Source of the DNA: Adineta steineri
Lineage: Eukaryota > Rotifera > Eurotatoria > Adinetida > Adinetidae
DNA: 64,000 bases
Reading direction: 5' to 3'
Assembly (NCBI GenBank): GCA_905250115.1
Contig: CAJNOI010000026.1
Location: 363,077 to 427,076, forward strand
This document shows, piece after piece, positions 37,801 to 49,769 of this stretch. Below the pieces are notes generated by a model, which was not told the DNA's origin, did not search any database, and saw only the letters and a program-made list of their open reading frames with translations. Made by a program: the position numbers and the translations under genes. The stretch's first letter is position 1; every line of letters starts with the position of its first letter.

Positions 37801-38958
37801 TGAATGAGTGATACAGAGTAATCTTTTAATATAACATAGTGTGTAAAGGTTGAAATAACGATTCATTCAACTATAATGACAAATTAAAATATAAATCTGA
37901 ATGAACAACGACACAATCAGTGAATGATAGAACCAATAACTTCAGTCCTATCATTACATTAGTCCGAATTAATATTCATTTTTCGTTCCAGATAGTTTTC
38001 AAGTGATTGATAAAGAAATACGAAAACGTATAATGTGAAAAGTTTAAATTAAAATTGAATTTTTTAAAAGATTCAGATGAAATAGATTGACTAAAATTAT
38101 TTAATTAATTTATGCAGGAAACAGAATACTTAAATTAGGTATCAAAAATCTCAAAATTTAATAATATTATAATAAGAATACATTTAATTAAAATATGATT
38201 ATCTATATATCTCAGACATCGATTTACTACTTGTAGCTAGTTTTTATTATCGCCATAATAAGATTTTATGTGCCTCTGTAATAACTTCCATGTTTTCCTT
38301 GACTTTATTGGACTTCTTCAAAATGTTATTACAATATAGATGTATATATCTAACATTGATTTCTATCAATCGTAGTAAAAAGCGTCCTTCCATTAGATGT
38401 CACAACATGCATAGTAGAGGTATAGATACTATTTTTGTATAATGTCAATTTTATATAGTAGTTTTAAGTGCATATTTTCTTAATTTTATGAGTAATTTTA
38501 ATATATGCATTCATATGGAGTGGAGTACAATACACAATGGGCATATAGATAAGAATAGATAAACGAGTAGATAATATTTAATTGAATTTAAAGTGTATTT
38601 ATTTTAGGAATAATATTTGATTATCAGTATAGATAACTCTTTGAATATTATATATAAGTAAGAGAATACATGATAAGAAATTCAACGAGCGTTTAAACTG
38701 TCATAAGAAGCTAGAGGAAATTAAATAAATTTTTTGTTAATGAAAACATTTTCAATAAATCTTCTTTTTGTTTATATCATTATTTCCTTGTAGTTAACTT
38801 TATTTGTAGTATTATAATATCATAACAATATATTTGATCTTTTAGACTAAGCGGGTAAATGTGAGTGTGGATGATATCTCCACCCACTTTCGTAGAATTG
38901 ATACGAGTTTCCTTAATCTATACAGAATGTATATGTTTTAGATTTAATTAATTTCTTA
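34886..38958. other. 4 kb non-coding region
   Basis: The longest gene-free stretch in the window. It is AT-rich except for two islands of higher GC, at about 35940-36150 (see the direct repeats) and 37315-37390 (containing CAGACCGCAACAGTCTG, a small hairpin). No open frame, tRNA or transposase found. Confidence 0.5.
35971..36103. repeat. Two direct repeats in a GC-rich island
   Basis: 35971-36008 and 36066-36103 share the layout TA.ACAT....GGCGC.GCTTCAATTTTTTAGGG, with 17 identical bases GCTTCAATTTTTTAGGG at 35988-36004 and 36083-36099, spaced 95 bases apart. A GGCGCGCC block follows at about 36127. This is probably a remnant of an unidentified repeat family. Confidence 0.5.
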
Positions 38959-40120
38959 ATGACGACGAACGATCATGGTCACGTAAGTAAGTACGCCTTT
39001 CTTTCGACTTATTGATATTAAATTGCTATATATATGCATAGACAATCTTGATCGAAATCAACGTGATTTGCTAAAAGCTTATTGGCTTGCATTAATAGCT
39101 GCTATAGATGAAGATTCATCAAAAGTCGTTGATTCAAAGTTTGGCGAAGAACTTTTCTATTTATTCGCTCAATTTAATCCAGATGTTACTCTTCTTCGGT
39201 GGTTACGTGCATGTAAATGGCAAGTAACACCTGCCGTTCAATTCATGAAGGATACTTTAAAATGGCGCCATGAATGGGGCCTTAGAACATTATCAGCTAA
39301 AGGTGAAAGTAATGTAATGTTAGAAGAATGTACTTCGGGAAAAGCTTACTATATGGGAAAAGATAAAGCAAATCGTCCAGTTAGTTATGTTCATGCATCA
39401 GAACATATTCGAGGACAATTTCCTATTGAAGCAACAGAAAGATTTCTCATTCTATTTATGGAAACAGGAAGAGACTTGGCTGAATCTCATATTGAAGAAG
39501 GAACCGTAGTACTCGATATGGGTAATGTTAGTTTAAAGAATTTAGACTATCAATACATTAAATTTATGATTGATGCCATGCAAAATTATTATCCCGAATG
39601 TTTAGGTGTTGCATTAATAGTAAATGCTCCATGGTCATTCAGTACTGTTTGGAAGGTAATTCGGCGTTGGTTAGATCCTGTAGTCGAGAGTAAGATTCAT
39701 TTTCTTAATGACTCCAGCGAATTAGTCAAATATATTGATCCAGCTGTTATTCCTCAACGCTTGCAAGGTAATCATGTGGACTTCAAATTTGTTCCATCAA
39801 CAAAAGAAGATGAAGCACGCTTGACAGCAATTCGTAAAGATGAAAAGGGCATGCAAAAAGCTCAAATGGAACATAGGAAAGCTGCACAAGATTATCTTAA
39901 TGTAACATTGAAATGGGCTAACACATCAGCGCAGAACGAGAAGGATTATGAAACAGATAGAACACAAGCAGCTAAACTACTAAGTGATACTTACAGACAA
40001 CTTATACCATATATTTCTACACAGACATATTATCATCGTATAGGAATGATTCAAGAGCCAATGTTCGATATTACATATAATCGAATATGTAATGATGATA
40101 CTGAATTAACTCGTTTTTAG
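38959..40120 (+). CDS. CRAL-TRIO (Sec14-type) lipid-transfer protein, fungal-like
   Basis: A short first exon, 38959-38986, joins 39042-40120 in phase 1 to give 368 residues beginning MTTNDHGHVNNLDRNQ. This start matches the GHLNNLTPEQ opening of fungal Sec14/Csr1-like proteins. The CRAL-TRIO N-terminal helices include TLLRWLRACKWQVTPAV. The lipid-binding domain includes GTVVLDMGNVSLKNLDYQ, NYYPECLGVALIVNAPWSF, and WLDPVVESKIHFLND with IDPAVIPQRLQG. It should bind and exchange a phosphoinositide or other hydrophobic ligand between membranes. The closeness to fungal members suggests horizontal acquisition, with one short intron of host type. The first exon is inferred from phase and similarity. 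Confidence 0.88.
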
Positions 40121-41661
40121 ATATAATTTAATGCAAGCAATAAAGCATTCATTTTCCCTTCGTTTTTTTCTGTTTTATTTGCTTTTATGTCTTTCACTCT
40201 CCTATGTCATTCCTAGTTTTTATTTATATTTTTATTCTACATAGTATTTCGCTCTCTTCTCGGTGGATTATATATTTTAAATACATTATACATTAATTAT
40301 TGTAACAATCATTCGTTTCTTTTTTTAAATTTCTAATATGACATCAATTCTGATTCAGTTTTATCAATAGAATATTCGCACTTTTCAAAAACTACAAAGA
40401 AAATTTTCCATTTGAACACCTTAATCATTCATAGTTGCTCTTATTTCATAACACCATGACTATCGTGGGATCTAGTTGAGCGTACTTTAATAAGATACTT
40501 CAAACCTTGTATTTTTTTTCTTCTTGTTTTGAAGTATTTGATACATGGATGGTAAGCATTAATTATCTTTGATTTTTATACATACTGCAAATATGGTCTG
40601 ATATATAAAAAATTGATGTTCCAACTTAGTTTCTTATTTTGATATGAACCAAACAAATCATATTTTCAACTCTACTCATACTATGATTCTAACATATGTC
40701 TTTTTACTTGTTTACAATAATCTATTTCAACTAATCAGATATGACACGAATGACAAATCACAGTTGTCATACTGCTGATATGAGAGTGACATGCATTCTG
40801 TCCATAACCATCAAAATGTTTATCGAACCTTACATGCAGGTTTTGCTTGGCCTGTATTCATATTAGCATACTAAAACTAGATCAGTGATTACGGAGCAAA
40901 ATAGTTTAAAAGGCCTCATAGTATCACAATAATATATAAACTATTATAAAATAAGTCCACGTGAACCCTATGACACCTACGAAGAATTAACAAGGGTATA
41001 AAATATTCGTTATATTGAAATATGAATAATACTCCGTTACATCATTGAAATAGACTTTTTTCTCTTTACTCTTAACTAATTTTAATTATAAATACATAGC
41101 GATTTATGATGTATTGGTTTTGAAATTTATAGATGATACAAAATAATTAGATAAAATTATTACATTTATTTCAGTTGTTAAAAATAAAATATTTATTGTT
41201 ATAAGTTCAACATATTAAAGTTCATTTCATTCTGTCTGTTATTTGGAATAATAACCGAAATTTATTCCAAATATCACACATCGATTATAGTTTAAAATAC
41301 AACAAAATAAAAATAAAATATGACTAGATTTCAATATATAAGAAGGCACTATATCAACAGATATATGAATAATCGACATTATAAGAAATAAAAACAAATA
41401 TATATATAGAGAGAGAGAGATTCACTATGAAACCAGTTTGTTTTTGTTTTTCAATGCTCTTTCATTCATTTATTGTTTTGCGTAGTTTTTTTGAGACTAT
41501 ATCTGACACTACGCAGAATACGTATATATTTATTCATTATTTGATGCTGATTGAGTACTAAGGAAGTTTTTTATTGGGAATGTTAATGTTAATGATGATT
41601 CTAAATAGCAATAAGAGAAAAAAAAACAATTAAAGTTCAATTTTCTACTATAAATCTTATC
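40121..41661. other. Intergenic region between convergent genes
   Basis: About 1.5 kb without a gene. It contains a short GA microsatellite near 41407-41420. Confidence 0.5.
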
Positions 41662-44600
41662 TTAACCTGTAAAAGATTTTTTATTAAAACCATTTTCTCT
41701 TGCATACTGTTCCCATTTATCATCATCTTCGGGCAATGTTAACCAACGTTCATACGATGATGATTCTTCCAATTTACGTAAATCACAATATAATTGATAA
41801 TCCTATACATACGCATCATTATTATAATATTAGAAAAAAACAAATTTCTTCAAAAATTCAAAACTTCATGCACACACCTCAAAAAAAGGATGTTTAAGTG
41901 CATTCGCAACAGCAAGTCGATGTCCAGCGTTGACTTGAAGCAAATGGTGAGAGATCAGATCAATAGCTAAAAAAAATCTTATGCATTAAACATGCATTTA
42001 TATAAGAGAAAGAAGATAAGGTTAGAGAAAAAAAATAACACACACACACACACATATGTTATTCATGCAAATATTTTGCACCTGTAACCATGAATGAAGA
42101 AAAACTTTATTTATAACTAATCGTTTTCTTCTATCAACTTCTAATAAACTTTGTAAAAAACTTAATGCTAAGACAAAAATTCATATTAAGAAAATTTCTT
42201 TTCGTCATCAAATGATTATGTATTTACCTTCTTTCGATATATCTTGCCATGTATTTGATGGAAACATAAAATTTGCATTACGAATTTGCTAAAAATTTAA
42301 AGATAAACTTTGACAAAAAACAAAAAAATTATTGTTTTTTACATCTTCAATTTCTTCATCTTCATTAAATGGAAATGTTCCACTTAAGCTTTAAAAAAAG
42401 AAAGCAAAAGATAGATGATATAATCATAAATATAAATATAATACTTACGAAACATAGATAATAACACCACAAGACCACATATCTAATGATCGATTATATC
42501 CTCTTTCTAAACGGATCTCCGGTTTTAATGCTTCCGGTGCTAAAAAATAATATATAAAACTCTAATAATATGTATATGAACCCAGGTATGACACCTGTAA
42601 AATGTATTTGTCAAGAACCCATACTCATGATTCGCCTACACACACAGATATTTGTAAATATCATACCGGAAATGATATGTTGTTATTATTGCAACATATT
42701 TTTTTATGTACTTAACTTTATCATGACTCTACTGCTAAGTCATTTCTTGTTATATTGACCTGGCACTCTTATCATGAAAAAACAACAAGTAAACTTTGTA
42801 CTATAAAATAAACTCTAATAACCTATATGTCTCTATTTGACTTAATCCTTATTTTTACATACGTAAATATGCTGGTGTACCAACAATTGATCGTCGAAAT
42901 GATTTTTCTCCAATAATACGTGCAAAACCAAAATCACATAGTTTTGTTTGGGGAAAATCCTGTACTTGTGCCAAAAGAACTATTTGTCAATACAAAAAAA
43001 AGAGATCTTTTTTCTTCTCTTGAAATTATATACAAACCATTTTCTGGTTTCAAGTCACAATGTACAATAGATTTACTATGTAAATATCTTAGTGCAACAA
43101 GTACCTAATTATTTCATAATATATAAATAATTATATTTTGAAAAACATCGAAATAATTTTTATTTTACTTGATAAATCAAAAATTTTGTTTGTCGTTCAT
43201 TGAGACGTTTGACTGGTTGACTTAGAATCATTTCAAGCATATCCGAATGTAATTTTTCCATTACTAAATAAAACTACAAAAAAAAACAAAAGACAAATAT
43301 TTTAATGATAAAAGAAACTTTTTGTCTTTTAAAAATTACCTTTCCTGGTGTATCAAACATAGCGTGTAATTTAATAACACCTGGATGAATTATTTCATGT
43401 AGAATATCAACTTCACGATGAATTTTTTCTTCTTGTTCACTAAAGCGTGATTTATCAATTACTTTAATTGCTACTTGTTCATTCGTTTCTATTGAATGAC
43501 CTAAATAAAAAAAATCAGTCATATCCAAATATCGAAATCTTCTATTTAAGCTTTAAATATGATAATCTGAAGTTTAATTATCGTTCGGAACATATGAAAT
43601 ACTTGTTTGATTACTAAAGTTTAAGCATTAGCACATCCTACATGTATTCCAAACAATCTTGAACAAATCAAGTTATCATTGATTCTCATATACCGAACAT
43701 TCTTTAAAATATAAGCAATCGCCATATTATATATACATATTTTTACCTCCATAAACTGTTCCAAATTGTCCACTACCAAGAACTTCAACGGGGTTAATTT
43801 TAAATAATTCATTAATATCTCGATTTTGTGATTTTGATGTACCAATTGTAAATAAACTTTTGATTTCATTTCCTTCATTATTATAAGCTAATAATGCTTG
43901 ACGAATTTGTGTATATGCATTTCTTGCTTGTTGTGATGAATGTGAAATATCAAATTTCTAAAGAGAATAATGAATATAAAACTTCTGTTTTTTTTTGATT
44001 ATTATTAGATTTATTTTACTCGTGTTTTTGTTCGTTTATATCCACAATAATAAATATTTTGATCAGTACGAATTTCAAAATAATGTAATTTATCTTGATT
44101 TGTATTTAATTGTAATATAACTTTATCTAAAGCAATTTCACGTGAAAATTTATTTGTTGCTTCATTTAAATACATTGTTATAGATCTATAGAAATATAAT
44201 AATTGAGGAAAATAAATTAACGTTTTTTTTTATTTCAACATACGAAGCATCAACACGCCAATAATATCTTTTTTCATTTAATGGTTCTTTTTCTATTGTA
44301 TATACCATCCAACCTTCCCAAAATAATGCACCACCACTTGCTTTTTTAACACGTCGTATACTTTGAACAAGTCGTTGAGCACGAATATTACCATGACGTA
44401 AAAATAATGATGGTGTTGATGAATATTCATCTTCATCATTATCAGGAACATTAATAGGTGAGGATGATAAATCACGGAATCGTCCACTAGCAACTGACTC
44501 ATCTGTTGTGTCACGTGATACATCATCATCATCTAGAGTATAAGAAAAAAAATAATTATGAGAATTATTAATTCTTCTTCTTCTTCGTTTTTTTTCTACT

Positions 44601-45916
44601 AATTTACCAGCTGACATATGTGGCGTTAATACTCCTCGACAATTCTTCGGTGCATTAGGTATACATTTCTTATGCACATTCATTTTACAATCTAGAAATA
44701 AAATAGATTTTACCTATGAAGAAAACTCTAAAGACAAAAATAATACCTTTACAACGATAACCTTGTTTAACTAAACCTTTTAATAAACGTTTACATATAT
44801 AACATTTTGTTGGTGATCGATAACTGTGTACATAAAAACAATGAGGTAATGCTGCTGGTAATTCAGCACCACTTAATGTTAACTGTTTTGAAATACAAGT
44901 TGTATCCTTTGAAAATATCAAATAATTCAAATGTAAAAAAAAGAAAACTATTTCTAATAAGTTAGTATATTATGTAGCTTTAACGACTGGAGAATTTTAG
45001 ATTTTTTTCATAAAAATTATAATATGGTCTACTGAATAAATACAAATATGCATAGTTAGAAAGTCTTTCTCTAATTCCTAACACTCCGTGCAATTTATGA
45101 TAGAAGAATCGAGGCAATTAATTAACTTGTTTATTATTATTTATGATTATATAACGATAAAAGATTATATTGCTAATAAAAAGTAATATTTTTTATAACT
45201 TTAAATATACAATTATGAATAGTAATGAATTGAAAATTGATTTAAATATATATAAATCATAATTTCATGCCTTTCAAAAATAATCTTCTAGAAGTGATTA
45301 TCTTTTCATCTTATATATATATATTTATAATTAAGTTAAATGATTTCAGCATGAATATTGAAAGGTAACAGTCTTCTCCTAAGATAGAAGAGAAATCTAA
45401 TTTATACTAATTGACGTAACATTTGGGAATAGAATGAAACGTTATATATATATATAAGAAAAAAAAAGTAAAAATACGGTGAAAAGAAGTTCTTATTTAC
45501 GCTTATGCTACATTTCATTATAATTATAATGTCTAAAATTTATCAAGGCATATCTAATTTCTTTATTTTTTCTCTCTCTCTCTCTTCTTATTAACCAAAC
45601 TAAAAACTTATTTATTTACATCATCATGTGGTAATGCCACATCCGACATTTTTCTACCCATAGAATTACAATTGTCTATTAAATCTGATACACATCGTTT
45701 ATGAAAATTCCGGCCACAACCTAAAGATAAATAAGAAAACAACGCGTACATAATTATATTTATTAAATTTTAAATAAAAAAAAATTCTTTACCTTCACAT
45801 TTCATTCCTTGTTTATAAAGACCAAATAAAAATTGTCCACATAAATCACAAAATGTCGGTGATAAATATGTATGTAAACTAAGTACATGAGGAACAACAT
45901 GTGTATAGTCATTCAT
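41662..45916 (-). CDS. PRKD: Protein kinase D (C1a-C1b-PH-kinase)
   Basis: Seventeen coding exons in all; any one transcript uses sixteen (about 669 residues). In order: 45916-45793, 45720-45620, 44906-44747, 44691-44608, 44532-44244, 44185-44020, 43957-43747, 43500-43340, 43273-43169, 43104-43038, 42979-42863, 42539-42449, 42388-42343, 42288-42228, then either 42167-42082 or 41966-41878, then 41802-41662. C1a has [23 protein letters not shown]1b has [25 protein letters not shown] domain follows ([19 protein letters not shown]). In the kinase: [45 protein letters not shown], the PKD activation loop. [12 protein letters not shown] closes the fold. It is a diacylglycerol-activated Ser/Thr kinase at Golgi and plasma membrane. 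The N terminus before C1a is much shorter than in vertebrates. Introns 44607-44533 and 45619-44907 are inferred. Confidence 0.93.
41878..41966 (-). other. PKD alternative exon Y (kinase C-lobe end)
   Basis: 89 bases between good splice sites (TTTTTTTTAG / GAG-GTGTGTG), with the same entry phase 1 and exit phase 0 as exon X. It encodes [18 protein letters not shown] and ALKHPFFE, homologous to exon X position by position with one extra codon. Its start is closer to the vertebrate EAIDLINNLLQV. If spliced directly behind X it would hit TGA within four codons. Confidence 0.8.
42082..42167 (-). other. PKD alternative exon X (kinase C-lobe end)
   Basis: 86 bases between good splice sites (TTTGTCTTAG / CAG-GTGCAA), entered in phase 1 and left in phase 0. 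It encodes [15 protein letters not shown] and KVFLHSWLQ, the kinase subdomain XI helix. Its end matches the vertebrate PKD sequence LSHPWLQ-DYQ well. Confidence 0.8.
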
Positions 45917-46311
45917 AGTGTAAATGCTAAAAAGACAAAAAAAAGAATATGTATGTTTTTTTATGCAATGTTTACTAAGATATAGATCAACTAGTTAATC
46001 ATATCTGACTAAAAAGACGACGACAACGGAAAGAGAGCGAGAAAGACCAAAAATAGAAGTCTTATTAAAAAGTTCTTTTTTTTGATAATAAGAAAAAATT
46101 ATTATATTTTTTTTCTCTTTTATATACATCTAGTGAATAAAATAAATATCATGTTAAGTGTGTTTAAAGAGAAGAGAAAGAATAGAAAAAAAAAATTATT
46201 TTTGATCAACGAATGAATATGTTTGTTAAATAGATATGAATATAATCATAGAGCGTATGATCAAATTGACTAAACGAGCGGATAATCAACAAGCAAAAAA
46301 GAACACTTACT

Positions 46312-46800
46312 CAGAAAACTGATCTTTCTCTTTTCTCTATCTCAATTTCTATCTTTTCTACAGCGATAGAATCTTGTTAAATCAACGCTTCAAGTACAAT
46401 AATCAAGAACTACTCTATTTCTCTACTCGGCAATATGCTTATCAAATCGTTGATCTGTACTCTCGTCGCACACATAAACGAGCGAGACCGTTTATGGTTC
46501 TTTTTCCATCTATTATTTGTTGATAGTCAACACTATGGGTAATACTGAAGCAAAAGATAGTTGTAGAAATGCCACCACATACACAAATACACATTCCCCC
46601 TTTGCTTATTATGCCTTCGGCTCTCCTGTGTGACGGATAGTCGACAGCAAGTGCTGTCATTGTCATTGTCGACATAGGCAATATTGTCATGTATATGTAT
46701 GTAAGACGAGAGAACGTGCGATAAGCATCCGTTATTATTATTAGTGGCATTGAGAGACACAAAACAAAACATAAATCACTATTGTTCACACATTATGATC
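46312..46800 (-). promoter_or_regulatory. Likely 5' untranslated exon and promoter region of protein kinase D
   Basis: On the minus strand a consensus donor TCTGA/GTAAGTG at 46311 could splice to the acceptor at about 45927 (TTGTCTTTTTAG) just before the PKD start ATG. The joined frame has a stop a few codons upstream of the ATG, so the exon would be untranslated. The 46430-46800 sequence is clearly less AT-rich than its surroundings, as a promoter/5' UTR might be. The long frames in it look like chance. Confidence 0.35.
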
Positions 46801-47959
46801 GTTTACGAACGTCAATCGAACTCATTTGAATAAGTCAATAATATAACTAGCGAAACACTACCTAATAATACAAAGAATAAAAAATAAAGAAAAGAACGGC
46901 GTTTACTTGCCTCTTCTTTTTTCTTAAATCGGCATATTGCAAAGCTATATTATGCCTCGAAATAAACGTATATCTTTGATTAAAAAAAAAAGTAAAAAGC
47001 AACTTGAGAATAAAAAAAGGAAAAATGAGAAGAAAAAGCGAAGTTTAATATATTAATATGATATTAGAAAATGATTATTCATGCACATATTACTGCTGTG
47101 TTTTAATTAGAAAAAAAAGAATATATGTTTCCGACAAGTATGATTAAAGATATAGATATTAAAATAGTCTATATTTATTTTTCAAGTATTCTTAAAAACT
47201 TCTAATGAATAAACAAAACGAAAATAATTATAATTTAAAAAGAAAAACATTTATTAATATATATTATAACTGTGACAATTTTTTTTAACACTTAAAATAA
47301 AGAGAAAGATAATTATTCTAAATATATAAAATTTCTCTTGGGAATAATATATATATTTTTTTTGTTTCGTTATAGATTAGTAATATTAATGTTTTTCATT
47401 TAGATTATTAATCAACAAATATAGCTCATTTTTTTGAATTATATACTATTATCATTTGCTATAATAATGGTACATAACAATGTAATAAACTTGATATATT
47501 GTTCTCGATTAGCTGAAAATAAAAAAATAGTTCTAATCTTATCTTCACATAATAATCTAGTTTCTCGATAGATTAAATAGATTAACTGTTATTGTAACCT
47601 TTTAACAAAAACATGAAATTTAATTTACTTTGATTAAGTATATCAGTATGCGGATCTCTTGAAGCTATATAGATATATCATGGAAGTTATGTGTTTTCTA
47701 TTAAGATTGATTAAAGATGATATAAGTATAGATGGAATACTTCTTTTTTCTTGTGTTATTTTATTATCATTTTTTCAATTAAGTTAAGTAATAATAAATA
47801 ATTAAAAAAAACCGTATTTCTAAAATATATTAATCTTCTAGTGACATCTTTGTTAGTTTATGGGATTCGTCAATATGATTATGGTGATGAAATCTTCTTG
47901 CACAATATTTCTATCAGAATTACACAAGTTATTATTATTATTATCTGTCATTTCAAAAA
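46801..47959. other. Intergenic region between divergent PKD and ELAC1 genes
   Basis: About 1.15 kb of AT-rich sequence with no gene found. Confidence 0.5.
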
Positions 47960-49728
47960 ATGGAATTGATTTTCCTCGGTACCGGATCAAATAATCCAAG
48001 CCCACATCGTGGTGCATCAAGTCTTGGTAAGAATAATCAATAGAATAAAAGATATATCTATATATAAGATTTACTTTTTATTTTGACAGCTTTACGTGTA
48101 AGTGGAACAAGTAATGTTTATTTATTTGATTGTGGTGAAGGTACACAAATTCAAATTCAACGTTCATCACTTCGTGCATCACGTATAACAAAAATATTTA
48201 TTACTCATCTTCATGGTGATCATTTATTTGGTTTACCAGGATTTTTATGTACACTTTCATCGAGTGTATTAACATCACCTGTTATGATCTATGGACCACT
48301 TGGTCTAAGGGAATTTATTGAAACAACATTAAGATTATCATATTCATGGTTATCATTTAAATATGAAATTGTTGAATTAATACCAAATGCATATGATGGT
48401 GTAGATGAAAATTTAATAAAAACAACAATTGATAAACAAGAAAAAAGTGAAAAATGTCGAACAGTAACTATGAATGAAGATGGAAGATATCATTTAATAG
48501 CTAATGACGATAATTGTGCAGTTTATGCAATTTCTATTAAACATCGTGTACCAACTTATGGGTAAAAACAAATCTTATATAATAAGTTTAATAGAGATAT
48601 TTTCGAAATTAAAACAACGGAATTCTTATATTAATTTATACACGATGTGTAAAAGAAGATTTCGTATAGTATTTGACATATATAAATCAGCAGTGGATGA
48701 CTGGAGAAATCGATTGGAAAACTGTTCCACTTTAAGGAGAAATGGAAAACGCGAAAGCGATATCTATTCAATGAGCTATTCGACACCGTACAGACATTCA
48801 GTACAAAGAGAAATCCATTTTTTCAACTTCCATTTCTCGTTATGAGTGAATATATGGATGAATCATTTCACATTATAATTAATTCATTGCTGCTGGTAAA
48901 AAAACAAACTCTGCTAGAATATTCTCTTAGAATGAAAAAATAAAAATGGTCAATATCTCTTTGAATTTTTTTCATATCTCCCTATAAGCGGAGATATGGA
49001 TCAACGTTTGGACTTCGATCGGAAAATGATATGGCGTTGACTTTGTGAGAGTAAAGGATTTCTCCTTAAAGCGGAACAGTTTCTCTCGGTTGCGGGATAC
49101 GGTCCATCTCTCATATAAATGCATTACTTCTTATTTTAGTTATATTATAATCGAAAACGATCTTCCAGGAAAATTTGATATTCAAAAACTTCAACAATCA
49201 GGTATTAAACCAGGTCCATTCTGTTCTCGTTTGAAAGCTGGTGAAAGTGTAACTCTTGATGATGGTCGAGTTCTATCACCTCTTGATTATGTTGGTCCTT
49301 CCCGGACAGGTCGTCGTCTTGTTATCTTAGGTGATTGTTGTGATGCATCAAATATTATTCCACATGCTCAGAACTGTGATGTTCTTGTTCATGAATGTAC
49401 ACATGATAATACTCTTCGGGAGAAAGCTATTGAATTTGGTCATTCAACACCATTAATGGCTACAACATTAGCAGAAAAATGTAATGCTAAATGTTTATTA
49501 TTAAATCATTTTAGTCAACGTTATAAGTCGAAATCCATAGAAAATAAAGAAAATGTTGTGAAAAAATCCAAGAAAGAACAAGGAGGAGCGGAAGCCGGTG
49601 AAAATGAAGACGAAGATGATGATGATGTAACCGTTGATCTTCTTTTAGAACAAGCTAAGCAATCAACTACTAAACCAGTTTTTATTGCTGATGATTTTTT
49701 TACTTATACTATTCCATTATCAAAATAA
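47960..49728 (+). CDS. ELAC1: Short-form tRNase Z (ELAC1-type zinc phosphodiesterase)
   Basis: Three exons, 47960-48026, 48090-48561 and 49140-49728, give 375 residues, close to human ELAC1 (363). The enzyme trims the 3' trailer of tRNA precursors. The metallo-beta-lactamase core is complete: FLGTGSNNPSPHRGASS at the start, FDCGEGTQIQ, the zinc motif ITHLHGDHLFGLPG, HRVPTYGY, the exosite-type PGPFCSRLKAGESV, LGDCCDA, VHECTH, GHST and LNHFSQRY. An acidic and lysine-rich insertion (~315-345) precedes the C terminus. The second intron (48562-49139, 578 bases) is ten times the local norm and contains an inverted-repeat insert. SOSS-B follows 41 bases after the stop. Confidence 0.94.
48695..49109. 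mobile_element. Putative non-autonomous DNA element in ELAC1 intron 2
   Basis: Inverted arms at 48695-48743 and about 49057-49109 share ATTTCTCCTTAAAG.GGAACAGTTT plus weaker flanking matches (GGATGAC/GGTCCATC). Between them about 310 bases show no coding capacity. The insert explains the unusually long intron and its higher GC. A MITE-like insertion is the simplest reading. I could not define target-site duplications. Confidence 0.5.
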
Positions 49729-49736
49729 ATATATAT

Positions 49737-49769
49737 TTTTTGATTTTGCTACTAATCCTATTATTCTAG
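49737..49769 (+). promoter_or_regulatory. Splice-acceptor signal directly on the SOSS-B start codon
   Basis: A pyrimidine-rich CCTATTATTCTAG ends at 49769, and ATG follows at once at 49770. With only 41 bases to the ELAC1 stop there is no room for a usual promoter, so a trans-splice site in a two-gene operon is plausible. Confidence 0.55.

Noticed and set aside
44533-44607. Arg-rich coding insertion between C1b and PH of protein kinase D
   Set aside because: Good donor GTAAAT, T-rich tract and TCTAG acceptor keep the frame, so an intron is likelier than coding sequence.
46442-46789. Two overlapping minus-strand frames of 115 and 79 codons
   Set aside because: No family likeness. The region is better explained as the 5' end/promoter of protein kinase D, and the 46311 donor lies just downstream of the stop.
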